A program made the position numbers and the translations under genes. The notes below the pieces were generated by a model. The model searched no databases, was not told the DNA's origin, and worked only from the letters and a program-made list of their open reading frames with translations. Shown here piece after piece: positions 13,725 to 27,200 of a stretch of 64,000 nucleotides of DNA. Source of the stretch: Neospora caninum Liverpool (Eukaryota > Apicomplexa > Conoidasida > Eucoccidiorida > Sarcocystidae); NCBI RefSeq assembly GCF_000208865.1, contig NC_018396.1, positions 4,211,101-4,275,100 on the forward strand. Direction: 5' to 3'. How positions within the stretch are numbered: position 1 is the first letter of the stretch; every line of letters begins with the position of its first letter.

Positions 13725-16700
13725 AGGGAAACACAGAGTCACCTTTGGCTAACGGAGAAGACAGTGCATTTGGACCGAAAAAAGTGGCTCTTTTTTGCTC
13801 ACGTTCCAGCGTTCTTTCTTCCGAGCCCTCGAAACCGTTTTCAGACCACCCGTCTTGTTCTGGATCGACGCTTACGCGCTGTGGCCTTCCTCGACAACAA
13901 AACACCTTTCTGCTTTTCTCGCTCTCTCGCTTACCCTGTCTCTCTCCTGTGTGTATAGAGCCACCTCCAGAAGACGAGGCAAGGCGGTTTGGAGACGGTT
14001 TTCCGCATGCACGCGCTGGGCCGCGCCAAACACAGCTGGCCGGACGGCTTAAATTCGGAGAGGCTCACAACCGGCTGTGTCTCGATACCCAGACGCGAGA
14101 CGCGAGGCGAGAGAGCACCGATTCCAGCTTGGCCTTTCTGTGAGTGGAAGGGGCGGGGCAAACGAAAATACAATAGAGATACCCAACTTGCTTGCTTCGG
14201 ATCTCTACAACTTTGGGACGGCTAGCGCAGAAACCCGTCCGTGCGCGAGGTCACAGCGCAGCCTCGGCGCGAGGGTCTCGGCGAGCTGCGCAGCGCAGCA
14301 AAACGCCAGGTTTTCAGAATTCTCACGCGTTTGCTTACGAGTAAGTTTCCGTTCACTTTTACCGTAGACGGTTTGTCTCTTCTCGGGAGAAGAAAAGTCT
14401 GTCTCCGGTGGCGCGCCTCTCTCGGGCTCCGACTCGCTGTCGGGGGGCTAGCAGCTTGCCGAGGCCGTTTTGACTTACTGTTTCGTTCTCGGCTCGAAAA
14501 CCGCGGAAACGCGCGTTTTCGTCGAGCTGCAAGGGCAGACGAAGCCTTTGCAGAGATATACTGCCTCAATTCCTCTCATTTCCCTGCTTCGAGCGGCAGA
14601 AGGAGGCCGTTGTGCAACCGCAGGTTGGTCGACTCCGTAGTCAAAGCTCGGTGAGTGCTTGCATCTCGGCTGTCGACTTGGCATTTAGCCCTCCATCCTG
14701 CGGTTAGCTCGCCTCGTGTTTTTCGCATTCTTGCCTCTGCGTTCCCTAGAAGGCTCCCGACTTTCCCGGGGGTTCTCCTCTGATGAGCCGTGCCATGGCC
14801 ACGCGGTGAGGCAGACACGCGCAGCTAGTTGGGTGGCGTGCGGCGATCTCGCGGTTTCACCGGAGAAATCGAGAGACGAAAGGCGGGGAAAGAAGAGAGA
14901 ACGCGAGAGGGAGAACGCGAAAAGCAGCCTGGGGTTCGGTGAGGAAGCTGCGCTTGTGAGTTCGTTTTCCCCCGCTAATTTGTGCCGCGCCAGCACGCAC
15001 GCCTAGACACTTCGTCGCCGTGTCTTCTTTTCGGAGCTGCGCAAGAGCCGCTGTTGCCTCCACGCACATCGTTTTTTAAGGTCAAGACCGATTTGCCGGC
15101 GGCGTGACCCTTTGCCAAACAGAAATTGACCCTAACTTTCGTCCTGCAGCTGCGTGCACGTACCGACTTCTTGTCCAGCTGACGCCAAGCCCGTGCGCGG
15201 CAGTCTGGGCGCCCCGTTACGCGTGCTGATCGCGAGATTGGCGCGTCGTAGAGATTCTCTCCTTTTTTTCCATTCTTCGTCCCTCTCCGTAGCCTCGTCT
15301 CTTTATCTGTGCTCCGGCGGAGCGTCTAGGTCTCCAGAGAAAGCGGGGCAGTTGCTGTTGAGCGATACTCGGTTGTCCCCGTGGAGAACGGGGAGAGAGA
15401 CCAAGACTGAAGCGAAAGAAAAAGGTGGAGGGGGAGGGTGGAGAGACAGGGACGGGAACTCTTCAGTCTACAGGGGCTTTGTTTTATGTGCTTTCCAAAG
15501 GGGAGGAACCTTCGCACGAAGGTCTGGTGTCTTCGCCCTCAGTTTGCGTTCTTCGCGTGTCTGTACCCAGTCTCAGGACATGTTTCGTCTCTCGCGCTTG
15601 CTTGCCTCCTCGCTTTCTTCTTTCGTGCGCCTTTTTTCCGTGGGTTTCGTCTTTGTCGAGAGAGGAACGGCGCTCCTGAGTCAAAACGCGCCGCGTAGCA
15701 TCGGATCATCCGGTGATCCACAGACCTTCCACAGGGCTGCGTCATTCCTCCGTCTCTTCTTTCCTTCGCCGTCTGTCTCGGCGTCTTTCCGTCACATTTG
15801 GTCTCTCTCGTCCCCTTTTCATCTCTGCAGAGTAACGCCCCGTCAAGACCGTTCTTCACCGCCTGCTCTCGTTTTCCTCGCCTCACTGGTCTTTTTTGTT
15901 TCGTTTCTTCGTTGTCCTTTTCGTTCTTCTTGCTTTTTCTCTTCCTGGTTCGTCTCGTGCTTCCTTCACTCGACCACTCTCTCCCTCTGGGATTCGTTGT
16001 CTGATGTAACTTTCAGCCAGGTGCTGCAAGTCGCTGTTTTTTGCGTCGCGCATTCTTTACCTTCCTGTCCTTCTCCATCCGCTGTCTTTACACTCTACGG
16101 CTCATCCGTTGCCTTACTTTGCTTTTTCGTTTCTTCCACTCTTGTAATCGTTGGCGTTTGCCGCTTCTTTTGTCTTTCCTGTTTTCTACCGGGCACCGCC
16201 GCTTCCTATCTCACTTCCGCAGAAGGCGACATGGCGCATCGACAAGTCCGGCTGTCTTGTCACCCTGTGTGAGGGGAAGGGACGACCAAGGGAAGGTCTG
16301 TTTCCTCTGGGAGTCTCCTTTTCAAAGGGCTTGCTTATTCGCTCGGTTCGTACCCTCCAGAATCTCTACGAATGGGGGTTCCCTCTTCCGTCTGTCCTCC
16401 ACTGCGTCTTCTCTCTGCCCAAACCGCCTGCTGCAACGGACCTTCGTCCCCCGCTTCCCGCTCGGTTCACGGCTCGCATTTCCTCCCCATCCCCACTCCT
16501 TCCACGTGCTACTCTTATTGTTTCTAGACCACTGACGAGAATTCCCGACTTGTTTCCTTTCTTCGTTCTTCTCGCTGTGCTCTCTATTTAGTTGCCTTCC
16601 CCCTCTCTGTCCCAGTGTTTCGTCGTCTGCTACTTTGCTTCCCACTTCGTCCCTTTTTCTTGCCGCTCTCAGGGATCTCTCCCTGCTTTCCTGGTTTCCT

Positions 16701-16953
16701 GTTCCTGGGGAAAACTCCCATTCTTCTCTCCTGTCTTTGGTCTCCCCGTCGTCGCCTTCTCTCCCGATCCGAGTGACGAGCCCGAAACCTTCCTATTTGC
16801 TCGCCGCTCTTCACCGCCTCTGGCGCCGTTGCCGCTGGGGTAGCTCTCGAACTTTTTACGAGCGGCGGCGCGTGAAGCTGTGAGTCTGTCGCCGTCCGCC
16901 CCGTTGTCTCTTGTCCCTCGATCGCTGCCTCTCCTGCGCGTCTCTTACCCAAG

Positions 16954-19900
16954 ATGTTTGTTCTCGACCCTGCAGCGATTTGCTGCTGCGCTGTCACGTG
17001 CTGTTGCGGCATCGGGAGCGTCTGCGCGTATCGAAAGAGGAAGAGCATTCCTCATCCGTCCGAATGTGCCCTAATCGGGAAGGTGTATCGGTTGTGCGGC
17101 TGCCACGACCACGACAAATTTGATGCCCTCGTCGAAGTTCATGAAATCCACAACCTGACCGAGTCCGGCAAGTTCTTCGTCGAGGTGCATGCGGGCCGAT
17201 GCGAGGAGAGGACGGGCGTCTGCTCCGCCAAGAAGGGACGCGTGGAAATTCAGGTAGAGCCCAGAGACGCGCCTCCTTCTGGCTGGGGCACCGCGTGGAG
17301 GGAGAAAGAGAGAAAGAAGCAAAGAAAGAGGGACTGATGCATGCTGCATTCCGGAAACAGGTTTTCGTGCATGTGGACGAGGCAGCTGGCAAACTCTCGG
17401 GCGTACGGCCCGGGACGACACTGCCGCGAACAAGCAGCAAGTGAAAAAGGTACAGGCCTACAAGAGACAAAGGGACGCCTACGGAGGCGGGGGGAGTAAA
17501 GTGTAATGCCACAGTTCTGTAAGCACATCTGTGTAAACACGTGAGGCAGAGTACGCGTGCTTCGTTTTAGTTGGTTCTGTGTAGCGTGGTGGTTGTGGAA
17601 GTATGTCCCGATGCCGCTGAGGGGAGAGAAAGGTGTGTTGCGCATTATTCGAGGCGGGTGTCTACAGCTGATGTCAGCAAACCTCAGCCCGTGAGGGAAA
17701 ACCGACCGGTGGGGACGCGTGTGGCCATTTACAGGGAGGCTGTGAGGCACGCTGCAGCAGGTGGGAGAAAGGTAAAAATACGGGGAAGACGAGAAAAACA
17801 ATCTGCGCTATTCGGTGTCTGTGAGGTGCCAGCTGTTGGGTATTGGGGAGGACATGTTGAGATAGACGCATTAGGATTCAGTTGGAGACGGGCAACAGAT
17901 CGAGCAAACCGAGACATGATGCTCAAATCGATGTGCCGACAAAAGTATGAAGCAGAGAGACAGCTAACTTAGGAAGGCCATTTCGGGAACCCGTGGTCGA
18001 CGAATCAGAAGGAAAAACGCCTCGATATGCACCGAAAAGGAAAGTGGAGAATTTCCAGATTGGGTGCACGTAGTGGAGCACCAGGTCAAGAGGGGTTGTA
18101 CGCGAAATGCCTTCTGACGACTGAACGGGAATTCGCGTGGACGACAGAAAGAGGGACCGAAGCCGCGACCTCCCCAGGAATGTGGATTTTCTGTTTCTCC
18201 CTTTGTGCCATGTTCCCTCTGTCCATATCGATTGCTTGACGGGTGTCTTTGTAGCTGTGTCTTCCGCCTTCCGTCACATTTTCCTGGGTTTCCACGCTCT
18301 CTGTTCTTATGTGTTGTTTGTTTATTTCTCTGATTCACGCTCGCCGAAGCTGTGGGGGCATGCGATGGGTTTGGCGCCATAGAACCGTAGAATTCTGGCA
18401 TGTAAATCTGAGCTGGCAAAACCTTTTCTGATTCTCAGGAGCGCGTGAGCATCCACGTACGCCAGGCAGACAAGATACTGACAGTCCGCGTCAAGAAAAA
18501 GGGGCTTACGTCGACAGAGGATATCGGCGACGCGATCATAGGCGTGAAATCCGATCTCATCGACGGGGCCTTTCCCAAGCGGCAGGCATTCCTCTGTCAA
18601 AAAGATGGGAAAACAACGTGCAAAGTTGTGGTAGGGCGATTTCCTTGTGTGTGAGCTTCTTCCTGCGTCCATTTTGATGTTCTGTCGTTCTTCGTAAATG
18701 CATACTTCTACAGACATACTGATGTGCTTGGTTGCTGCAGGTGGCGCCGGATTTCTTTGGAGGGTTGCCGCACCTACGGATGCGTGTACCGATGCATATG
18801 TGCGCATTGTGTTCTACATCTCTAGGTCTATATCTCTAGGCAGATGTGTGTGTATGCAGTTGCAGATGCATGTCCGTGTGTACTCCTTCGTCGCCATTCT
18901 CATGCGTCAACCCTGTCTGCGTTCACTGGCATCTCTGTACGGCTCCTCTCTGCACAGGCGCTATCCGCCGCTACCAGTTTCTGGCACTGGTTCTTTCTAA
19001 ACTGTGTGGAGAAGCGAGGGGATACCGAGAGAAACCCTGCACTCACACCCGGAACATCCCAGCCGTCGGGGACAGTTCGTTCATGTTTGTGTACCTGTTC
19101 GCCCATGTGTTCCTTGTCACTCAGAACACACTTGGTCGTGGTGGGCCTGACCGCCTAGGCGGGATGCGCTTTTAACAATCAAGTGCAGGGATCGACGTCT
19201 TCCGGTGTTCTTTTCTTCAGTGTGCCCCATTTGTCTTGGCAGAGTTTTTTCACTTTTAAACTATTCTCTCTGACGGTGAGGCACGTTTGGCGTGCGTTTG
19301 TCGTTCTCAGCTGTCCTTCCATCGGCTAGACGCAGCGAATCTGTCACTCGGTGACTTCCAGATGACCCCCCTGCTTCACCAAGCTTTGCTGCATGCGCAG
19401 TCCGAGGCGGAGGCACGCGGCGAGACGCTGAAAGTCGACATCCTGAACATGACAGAGATTGAGCGCCTTCGTTTTCTGTCACAGGTCTTGGAGGGGCCAC
19501 TAAAGCAAATGAGCTCGATCGGCGGCGCCTGGAAAAGCTTGTATTTCCGTGCTGCCGAGAGAAGAAACGGAAAGTGGGAATGGCAGTACTGGTCTTCGAA
19601 GGACGACTGCATGGTACGCCGTGAATAAATCACAGGGATCAAACGGTAACAAGCGGGCGAAAAAATGACAGAAGAGGGCCAACGACGAGCTAGTGGGGTA
19701 AAGAGGAGAACGCACAACTTCTGTTCGAAGAAATAGAATGCAGAATGAGCACCGCAAAGGTTCCGCAGACGCGTTTAAGGCTGGATGACTGAAACGAACC
19801 CGCGACAAAGGCAGAAAAGAGCGAAGGTCCACTGCATAGGAGACATTAGGTTTTTCATCATCTTTCCGTATTTCCCTCACCGGCGCGTTGTCCTCAATTT

Positions 19901-20835
19901 GCAAGGGACTGGGCCCTATCTCCGTTTTATTCGTGCGTCTTCCGGGTTGACAGGGACTCTTGGGTTTTCGATCCCGGAGGGCGCCTTGTCCACGTCAATC
20001 CTGAAACGTATATCGATGGTTTTCGTGTTTATTTCTGCTCTTCCTGCGCGAAATGTCGGTAGCCGGCCTTTTTATCCTTTTCGGAGGGGTAGCTACAGAC
20101 TGTCAGAGCTTTTGTGTGGTGGCGATTGAGTCTGTCTTTGTTGTCGGACCGTTTTTTTGTCTTCAGAGCGGCGTAAAGAAGCGAGGAGCATATTCGTTTA
20201 TGGCGATATCACTCGTTCTCCCTGACAAGCATGATCGGCATTGCTTCTATATACGTTATCACGACTCGGGGGGTGTGCATGACCTCTTCTTTAAGCGCGT
20301 AGACCGAGATCGCAATTTGTGGTCCGACGGTCTCTTCGAATTCATTGAGAAGCTACGCGAGTACCTGGAGAAACATCCCGAGGCTTCGATGCCGGGACGT
20401 GGGAGCAGTTCCTCGAGAAAAGAAAAAAAAGAAGGCGATGTCGGAGGAAGTAGAACACCTCGGAAACGAGAAGGAGCTGCGCTGAGTCCGCGCAAGGGAG
20501 AGTCGGACGGCGTCGATAGCGATGTGGCAAGGAGCAGGAGAAGCCCCCGCGGTACGGACAGAAAGGCTTTGTCTCATCGAAGTCGCGTTGACGCAGCAGA
20601 CCTAGCGGAGAAGCGACGGGTGTTGTCACCGAGACAAACTGCAGCGGACGAGATGACGCGACCGCGTGCTTCGGTTCTCAAAGGGCGAATGGTTGACGGA
20701 TTGATGTACGACAGGCCAATCGAAGCAGAGCAGGCAAGAGAAGCACGCGAGGAAGATGAACAGCCAGCGGGGGGCCGAACTGAAGACACAGACTACGCAC
20801 ACGAGGAGGTGGAACCCCTGCTGTTTGCTCAATAG
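16954..20835 (+). CDS. C2 + PH domain protein with poly-Cys N-terminus (RASP2/CERLI1-like)
   Basis: Four exons: 16954-17253, 18439-18630, 19311-19613, 20167-20835. All junctions are phase 0 and the product has 487 residues. The start ATG has A at -3. Residues 10-12 and 16-18 are Cys triplets, with Cys24 next to YRKRK: a likely palmitoylated membrane anchor with no Gly2 for myristoylation. A C2-like beta-sandwich spans about 45-185 (FVEVHAG, VSIHVRQADKILTVRVKKKG, KVVLSFHRLD). A PH-like domain spans about 230-350 (GAYSFMAISLVLP, CFYIRYHDSGGVHDLFFKRV, then a C-terminal helix). The last 135 residues are basic, Ser/Arg-rich and probably disordered. Apicomplexan proteins that combine Cys acylation, C2 and PH include RASP2/CERLI1 on the cytosolic rhoptry surface, which bind phosphoinositide/phosphatidic acid and are needed for rhoptry discharge. 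Placement in that group is inference from architecture; a paralogue is possible. Confidence 0.8.
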
Positions 20836-23800
20836 CAGGGGAAACCGTGGGAGAAAACAAGTCAGGAGGGGTCGTGTCCCCGACACCCTTTGGCGGGCTC
20901 TGTGTTGATAGACATTGCAAAAGGGTCAAACCTAAACGGACGCGAATGCACAGGACAGTCCAGATAATCATCCTTACTCTATGACGGATCGAACGCGGGA
21001 ACATGCTCGCCAATTAAGCGAGGTCTTTGCGAACTTCATCGCGGTGCACGTATCTGTGTTCATATCCATCGTGTGGGGTTTTGGCTCTAATCTTTTCTCT
21101 CCGATCTTCTCCCCCTCATTTCCCCTTTCTCTTTTGCCAGTTTGTTTCCATCCTGACGGCTCTGTAGTCAAATTCATTGTTTTAGTGCATTCCCCTTCCG
21201 GCGACCTCGGATAGTTTGCTGAGTGTGCTGTGTACTAGCTCGAGTCGGGCAGAGGCAAAGCGTCTCACGGTAACCACGAACACCGCTGAACCCGAGCTAA
21301 CAAACACTGAGTAACGGGTTATTTTACAGAAGGTACTGCGGTCATGATCCTTCATGAGATTCGCTTGCCTGTATTCCGGTTGTGCTGTCGCTCATCTCCG
21401 GGTAGTTGTTTCTCGTGAGGGACGACAGGAGCGGAGAGGGAAAAGGAACTTTGCCCCCCGGAGGTAGCTTATAATACCGCAGATGCCTGTGGTGCCTCTC
21501 CTCTATCATAACTTACAGCGAATAGAAACATGCACAATAGGATCATTGACCTTTCCCCAATTGCCAACGTTTGACGGCTGTATTCAGAGGCGACAGAAAC
21601 TGCTGAAAAGGGAAGGCGAGAAGACTCACAGACCCAAAGTCCAGAAACGTTGTAGTACAGAGAACTTGGGTGAATGGCTGAAACGAAGCGTGAGACGAGG
21701 TGTGTAACGAGTGCTTTTGGACGCACTGGGGTAACCACTGAAGCCGGTCGCTGCTACACGAAGAATGCTTCGAAGGGATGTTCTTTCTTCTGGCAGTGCC
21801 CACAGTGTTTCTGTGCCTTTGTCCGTATTCAATTTACTAAGTGATTTAGTGGTACCTCTATCGAAACGGCCAACTGAGGACCGATCATGAGAGCAACTGT
21901 GGTGCGAGTGCTAAGCAGCTGGCCAGCTACAGTCGCCAGCAGCAAGCTGACAGCGCCACCGCTGGCCATGTGTGATGAATGTGGGATGTCGTGATATGTG
22001 CCTAATAGAACTCTCCGGCATGCTAGAAAACAAAGCTGTCGGTCTTATGGCTGTTCCGAACGCGACGGGCAACAGGTTCCCTTTAAGTCTGTCTCACGGG
22101 TACGTGTACTCCCTGGCTTGGCATGCCTCTACGTGTGTTGCACAGTGTATTTTGCGAAAAGGACTGTACGATCTGCTCCTTTTCAGGAATGGTTTATTCG
22201 TGTCAGTTTCCATTGGACTCTGATGCGTGCAATCCAATGCATAACTCACATACACAATGCCCATGTGGTACCAAGGATTCAACGGTCCTCGTGTCTCCCT
22301 CTTTCGTGCTTGTAGCTCTTCATAGAATGATCAACATATTTAGGAGCTGTAGTGGGAATGCCCATCCGGGAGATAACCACAGCTCGAGTAACCGAGAAGA
22401 CGGCGTTCTGCTGACGTCAGCGATCGCTCGCCACGTCAAGCGGCCAGCATGTAAGCTGAGTGGCATGTATTTGTAAGCAGAAGAAGGACGCCTCAACGGA
22501 GTACTTGATGTCCCTTGAGTGACTCCCCAGTGCGACCTCCCAGGTGGAAATGGTGCGCTTAGACCCAAGCGATGTAGTGTCTATTCCACATTACCAAGTA
22601 TCTCCTCTGACATTTGGATGCTGGCTTTCGTTTTGTAAAGCACTCTACATCCCTTTATTCTCGTCGCTGCCACAGAGAACCCCTCGTTATGGTTGACCCT
22701 TCATCATGTATTCGTGAATGTGAATGGGGCAAACCAGGCTGCTATCGCTGGAGAAGTGCCCGTAAAACACAGTCACGTATGACCTACAAACATGACGATT
22801 CTCAGAGACGACCTGTGTCCTTTTCATATAAGTCTGAATCTCACCCACAAAATACGCCTAGTATGTATGGATAATCCTCGGCCACCAGCGGAAAGGAACG
22901 ACATGTACATCAAGGAAGCTTTAGCTTATCATGCCAACAGTGAAGAGTACGGGCGGGGTCAACGATGATAAATCCTGAAACGAGCTATGAGACTGAGCGT
23001 CTCCACTAGGTGATGTCTGTGGCATCAAGAAGCCGCAGTGTTTCACACAATCCTGCCACAGGTTAAGCCGCTCTGAGGGTGCAATGGACATCCCGCAACA
23101 TGAAGTGATTTTAAAAGTCTAGTCCGAACTTCAAGGGTAGGCGTCCATGAGTGAGGCTCACAATGGATGCCTAGAGGAACGTGAGGAATGGTGTTACCCA
23201 ATTTATAAAATGCCTTTACTGTGGTGCAATCGTTTGACTGTCAGAAATATCGTAGGGAACCTCACGCGTTGACAAGAGCCACACCTGCGTGGGGCAGGTC
23301 GTATCCGGATCGTTTCAGTCAATATGTCGAACCGCGGAGCACTTGGCTACCAGACACACTTTTATTGCTCTCCGGGATATGGACTCGTGCCACGCTTTGA
23401 TAGGCGACCACTGTTTTCCTAAACAGAGATGTAAACCAGTTGCAGCGCGCCATCGAGCACCGCCTTACGTCATTCCTCGACTATATTGACATGGATCGTA
23501 GTAATTTTCGTAGATGTTTCTGAGAAAACTTTCAGCGGCAGGGAGAAGTACCACTGAGAAACAGATTTACCATCATCTAGGTTGGCGGTGAAAAAACGTT
23601 GAGCGCAACACGAGTATTCACGCTAGCTGCACATTATCATCCAATGAGTAAGTGACCCAAGGGGAAGGGCAGTGCCCAGAGCTTAGTCCTGCTCAGGTGA
23701 GCAAGAACACAGGTTATACACAGCAGAAGAGACCGGGAAAGTTTTTCTGCTTTCTGTCTAGCTTACCTGCACCTCATGCCCTGTGAGGCAAGCTCTCCTG

Positions 23801-24283
23801 AAAAGGTCTTTTCCGCTATTGCTCACACACATGTCCAGTCAAAGTATAGAGACGCATCTGCTTATGCTTACGCAGACGCCATGCCGTGTAACATTGCTAG
23901 AAAATGAGTTCCGTTAAAGATTTTCCAAAGGACGGAAAGTAAGCGATCTTGTTCATTGCACATTATTCCGCTTCTGTCATCTACAATGAATAACTAAATA
24001 AGCCAGGCTCTCGTCAACCAAGCAGTCCTCGGGTGGCGGGTTGTGGTGCAAGATGCGTCCCGACTCGCGACGCATCGCTTATTGTACGCTTCCGAAAAAA
24101 CACCTGTAGGCGTCGTGATCTACAATTTCATTTTTGTCTCCCATCGCCCATATTCGGGTCTACGGTTCGGCATTCATCAAATCAGGGCCTCAATCGGTTT
24201 TTCCGCTGCAGTTTGCTATTGACAGTGGTGCTTGGATCCAGGAGAGGGAGGCATGTGCCTCTTTTAGGAAGGCCCCTCAGAAC
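20836..24283. other. Intergenic stretch with no supported gene
   Basis: Only short open frames without recognisable motifs, and no phase-consistent exon chain was found on either strand. The 3' UTR of the C2/PH gene probably occupies the first few hundred bases. Base composition is less GC-rich than in the flanking conserved genes. Confidence 0.6.
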
Positions 24284-27200
24284 ATGCCGAGTGCGACACG
24301 CGACGACGGTAGGGGGTCGCCGCAGACGACCTGCATTCTTTTTCTGGGGTGTTCGGTCGTTGTACTGCTTCTGTCGGAAGAAGAGAACTCTATCCTCCAA
24401 TTCAGGCCCAGGGCACTCCCTGCAGAAGCAGCGGACTCCGACGGTGAGGCAAACACGGCATCTGCCTATGCTGGCGGTATCCTTACATTGAGATGGGGAG
24501 TGATAAAGCAGCTAAGGCAATTCTGGTTTGCTTTTGTTTCAATACTTCTGTCATCCGAAAGGGTTATGCTTTTAATTGTTGGCTGCTTCTTCTCTCTGAT
24601 TACAGCGTAAACTATCCTGTAGCTACGTAGTTCACCGTTTTCACAATATCTTTCAGCACACCGTGAGCATTCGTCAGGATCATGTTGAGTTTGTGGTGTA
24701 AATGGAACATTAGTATCTCATCATCAGGTACGTTTGGGTTTGTGGCCTGGGGTCTCCCGTCGTCGGAGTTTTACTGATGCTTCTCAGTATTAGCCAGAAG
24801 ATAAGCTATAGTGCGAGCGCAACGACGCCATCCATGGGTTATGAACACTTTCGCGCTATGGGTACGAGTCCTGTGTCTATATACAACACATTCTCCCACT
24901 TTCTTGAGGTATACAGGGAATCGGCTGCGGCTCAGTGTTTGCACTGATCTGCCGTGATACCGTTGTTGGTAATATAGCATCGTATCATTCGGGAGGTCTT
25001 CCGGATGGCTGTGGCTCTGTCGCTCGTGTTCGCAGGGGTGCAAACACGCGCATCGTGGAAGGCGTTAGTACAGTCACGTGTAGGACCGAAGCCACCTGCC
25101 GAAGTTGACCTTATGCTTCCGGTTTTAGGTGGGAGGATCTGGGAAACTGAGGGACTGCTTCGCATCCCGTGGTTGATAGCGGAACTACAAGCGGGGAATT
25201 CTGGGACGTTCTGATTGGTATTTTAGTTTAACAGGCATGTTATTTCGGCGTCGTTCTGTCGGGAGAAGCAAAGTTCTGACGCTTGAGACAAACTCTTGCC
25301 TAGCACATTCTCAACTGGGTCTGTCCAACACGACTGGGTTCGTGGGGTCTAGGTGGCTTGGTGGAGGTCATCAAAACCCCCTGTACTGCATTTCCGGTTT
25401 TGCTACTGCTTTCACTCTACAGGGCATTCAGTACTACAGGGAGGAGCGTTATGCCTGTTGGGGCACGTCGAGTATCTTGCCGCATGTGTCAGCGTCAGTT
25501 GCCATGCAGGCAGACTGCCTGCTCCCTCCGTTTCGTTATTGTCCGTCCTTGCGAACAGGAGTTCACAGCATGTGTGTTACATAAGCCGAACTGTGACAAC
25601 GGATTTTCCGAACACACCGCGATAATTTGGGGGTGAACATGTTCACAGCTGATGTTACGGCGGCATACGTATTGGAGTTATGATAGACGAAATAGTAGTT
25701 TGTGCTTATCATTGTTGACAGTCAGGAGAAAGGGTGGCGGCAGGGCTGTCACCACAGGTGACGACGCAGCGTACTAAAATTGGAGAGTGGTTCTGCCGAG
25801 GGAGAGCATCTACCCACGACTGTGTTTCTAAACGCTGTATGCAGAGTTACCGAAGAGGAGGAAGAGGTCTTCAAATGATTCTGCGGCATCAACCGCCGGA
25901 TCCAGAGGAGGTTCTTCATTTCCAGTTTATGGCCCCTACACGGACCAACCCTCACCTCCCGCACCCCCCCTCAGACCCCCTTCGGCTCCTCCGAGACCAA
26001 TCCGTCCCTGGATGGTGACGGCAGCCGTAAATTTAAACCGTTCATTACCACCAGAACTCCAAAAGAGTTTCATGAGAAGCTTTAATTTGGAAGTGGCCAG
26101 CACAGAAGAGGGAGGTATTGGAAGGAATTCTCGCAAAAAAAGTGAAAACCCAGTATCCTCGCTACCTCTGAAGAAACGCCACACAAAACATCGCGGAGGG
26201 GCTTCTCCGGTTTCCGAAGGTGAGCGACAGCTCGAGATGCTGTGTCGAACCATGTGACGTTTATGTCGTCTACCCCCATATGGGTACCAGAAATTATCGG
26301 ACCGCGGAGAAACTTCTGCTTTTTGTGATCTGCCACGGGATGTCTCGCCTCAGGCCCCGATGAGTCCGGAGTTCCTGCCAGCTCAGGCACTCTTACCCAT
26401 GGACGTCCATAGTCCCAGTTTATCGGACTGAGGAGTCCAGGATCTCCCACTTCAACCTAGAGGTAGTCCAGGGGGCTGGGCATGCATGCTGTCGCCGGCC
26501 TCGAGAGCAGTCCGCTTGAATCCACCTTAGGGAGCAAGCACACAGCCCCGCAGCAGATGCAAGTTCAAGAGATGTCCATATCCCTACGCCGTCGAGTGTT
26601 ATCTCTGCAAGACCCGCGGGTTCTGGTTCACCAGTGCTTTTTGCGTCATCGCCTTCTGTGCCTCCATTTTCTGCCGTGTCTCCTGTCTCCGGTAGAGGCA
26701 GTGTAGCCGAGCACTCAGTTGAAAAACCTTCACGGATAGCTGCACCTGGCAAACAGTTGAGGGGACGAACTGTGATAATGAAGCCGTCAAGCATCGTGAT
26801 GATAGACCCTCAGATGAATGAGTAAGTGGCAACCAGCAATACTGCAAATGCACATATGTGGAAGTGTATTGGGCGTTTTTGCCAAGCGTGGCGTTTCATG
26901 GAATAAACTCAAGACAGCTGCCCGGGGTACGTGTCATTTGGCAGTTTGCTGCGGTATCGTAAACCACCTAAGCGAGGTAACAGGGCCAAGCCATGTCTGG
27001 TGAGTGCGTTTGGGGAGCGGCTGTAGTCAGGCCATCGACGAGGGCGCTTGGTATTCATAAATCGCAAGTAGCTTTGAACGTCTTGGATGATAGACTACAT
27101 GACCCGTTTACGATGCGCTCCCTGCTCTTAATGGTTTTTGATGTTGATGTATTCCGGTAGGGCAAGGGTGTTGTTGCGTCCAAGTGGAGCAGATGATATT

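Larger units (their letters stand above)
11895..16953. promoter_or_regulatory. Divergent promoter/leader region between COPB2 and the C2/PH gene
   Basis: About 5 kb between two head-to-head start codons. On the plus strand 11895-13100 is purine-rich, which makes the COPB2 sense strand pyrimidine-rich. By contrast 15200-16950 is strongly pyrimidine-rich on the plus strand, ahead of the plus-strand gene. Each gene is therefore preceded by a pyrimidine-rich sense leader, and the switch falls at roughly 13.1-14.7 kb, where I would place the transcription starts. A TGCATGCA palindrome lies at 13129-13136. Long open frames here (for example 13136-14143 and 15154-16272) are best explained by this base skew. 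Exact transcription starts and any leader introns cannot be read from sequence. Confidence 0.6.

Noticed and set aside
13136..14143. 335-codon plus-strand open frame
   Set aside because: Purine-rich and Arg/Lys/Glu-rich, overlapped by other frames of similar length and including the tandem repeat. Explained by base skew in the divergent leader region.
15154..16272. 372-codon plus-strand open frame
   Set aside because: Extremely Ser/Phe/Leu/Cys-rich because the strand is almost all pyrimidine. Overlapping frames are equally open, so it is leader sequence rather than a gene.
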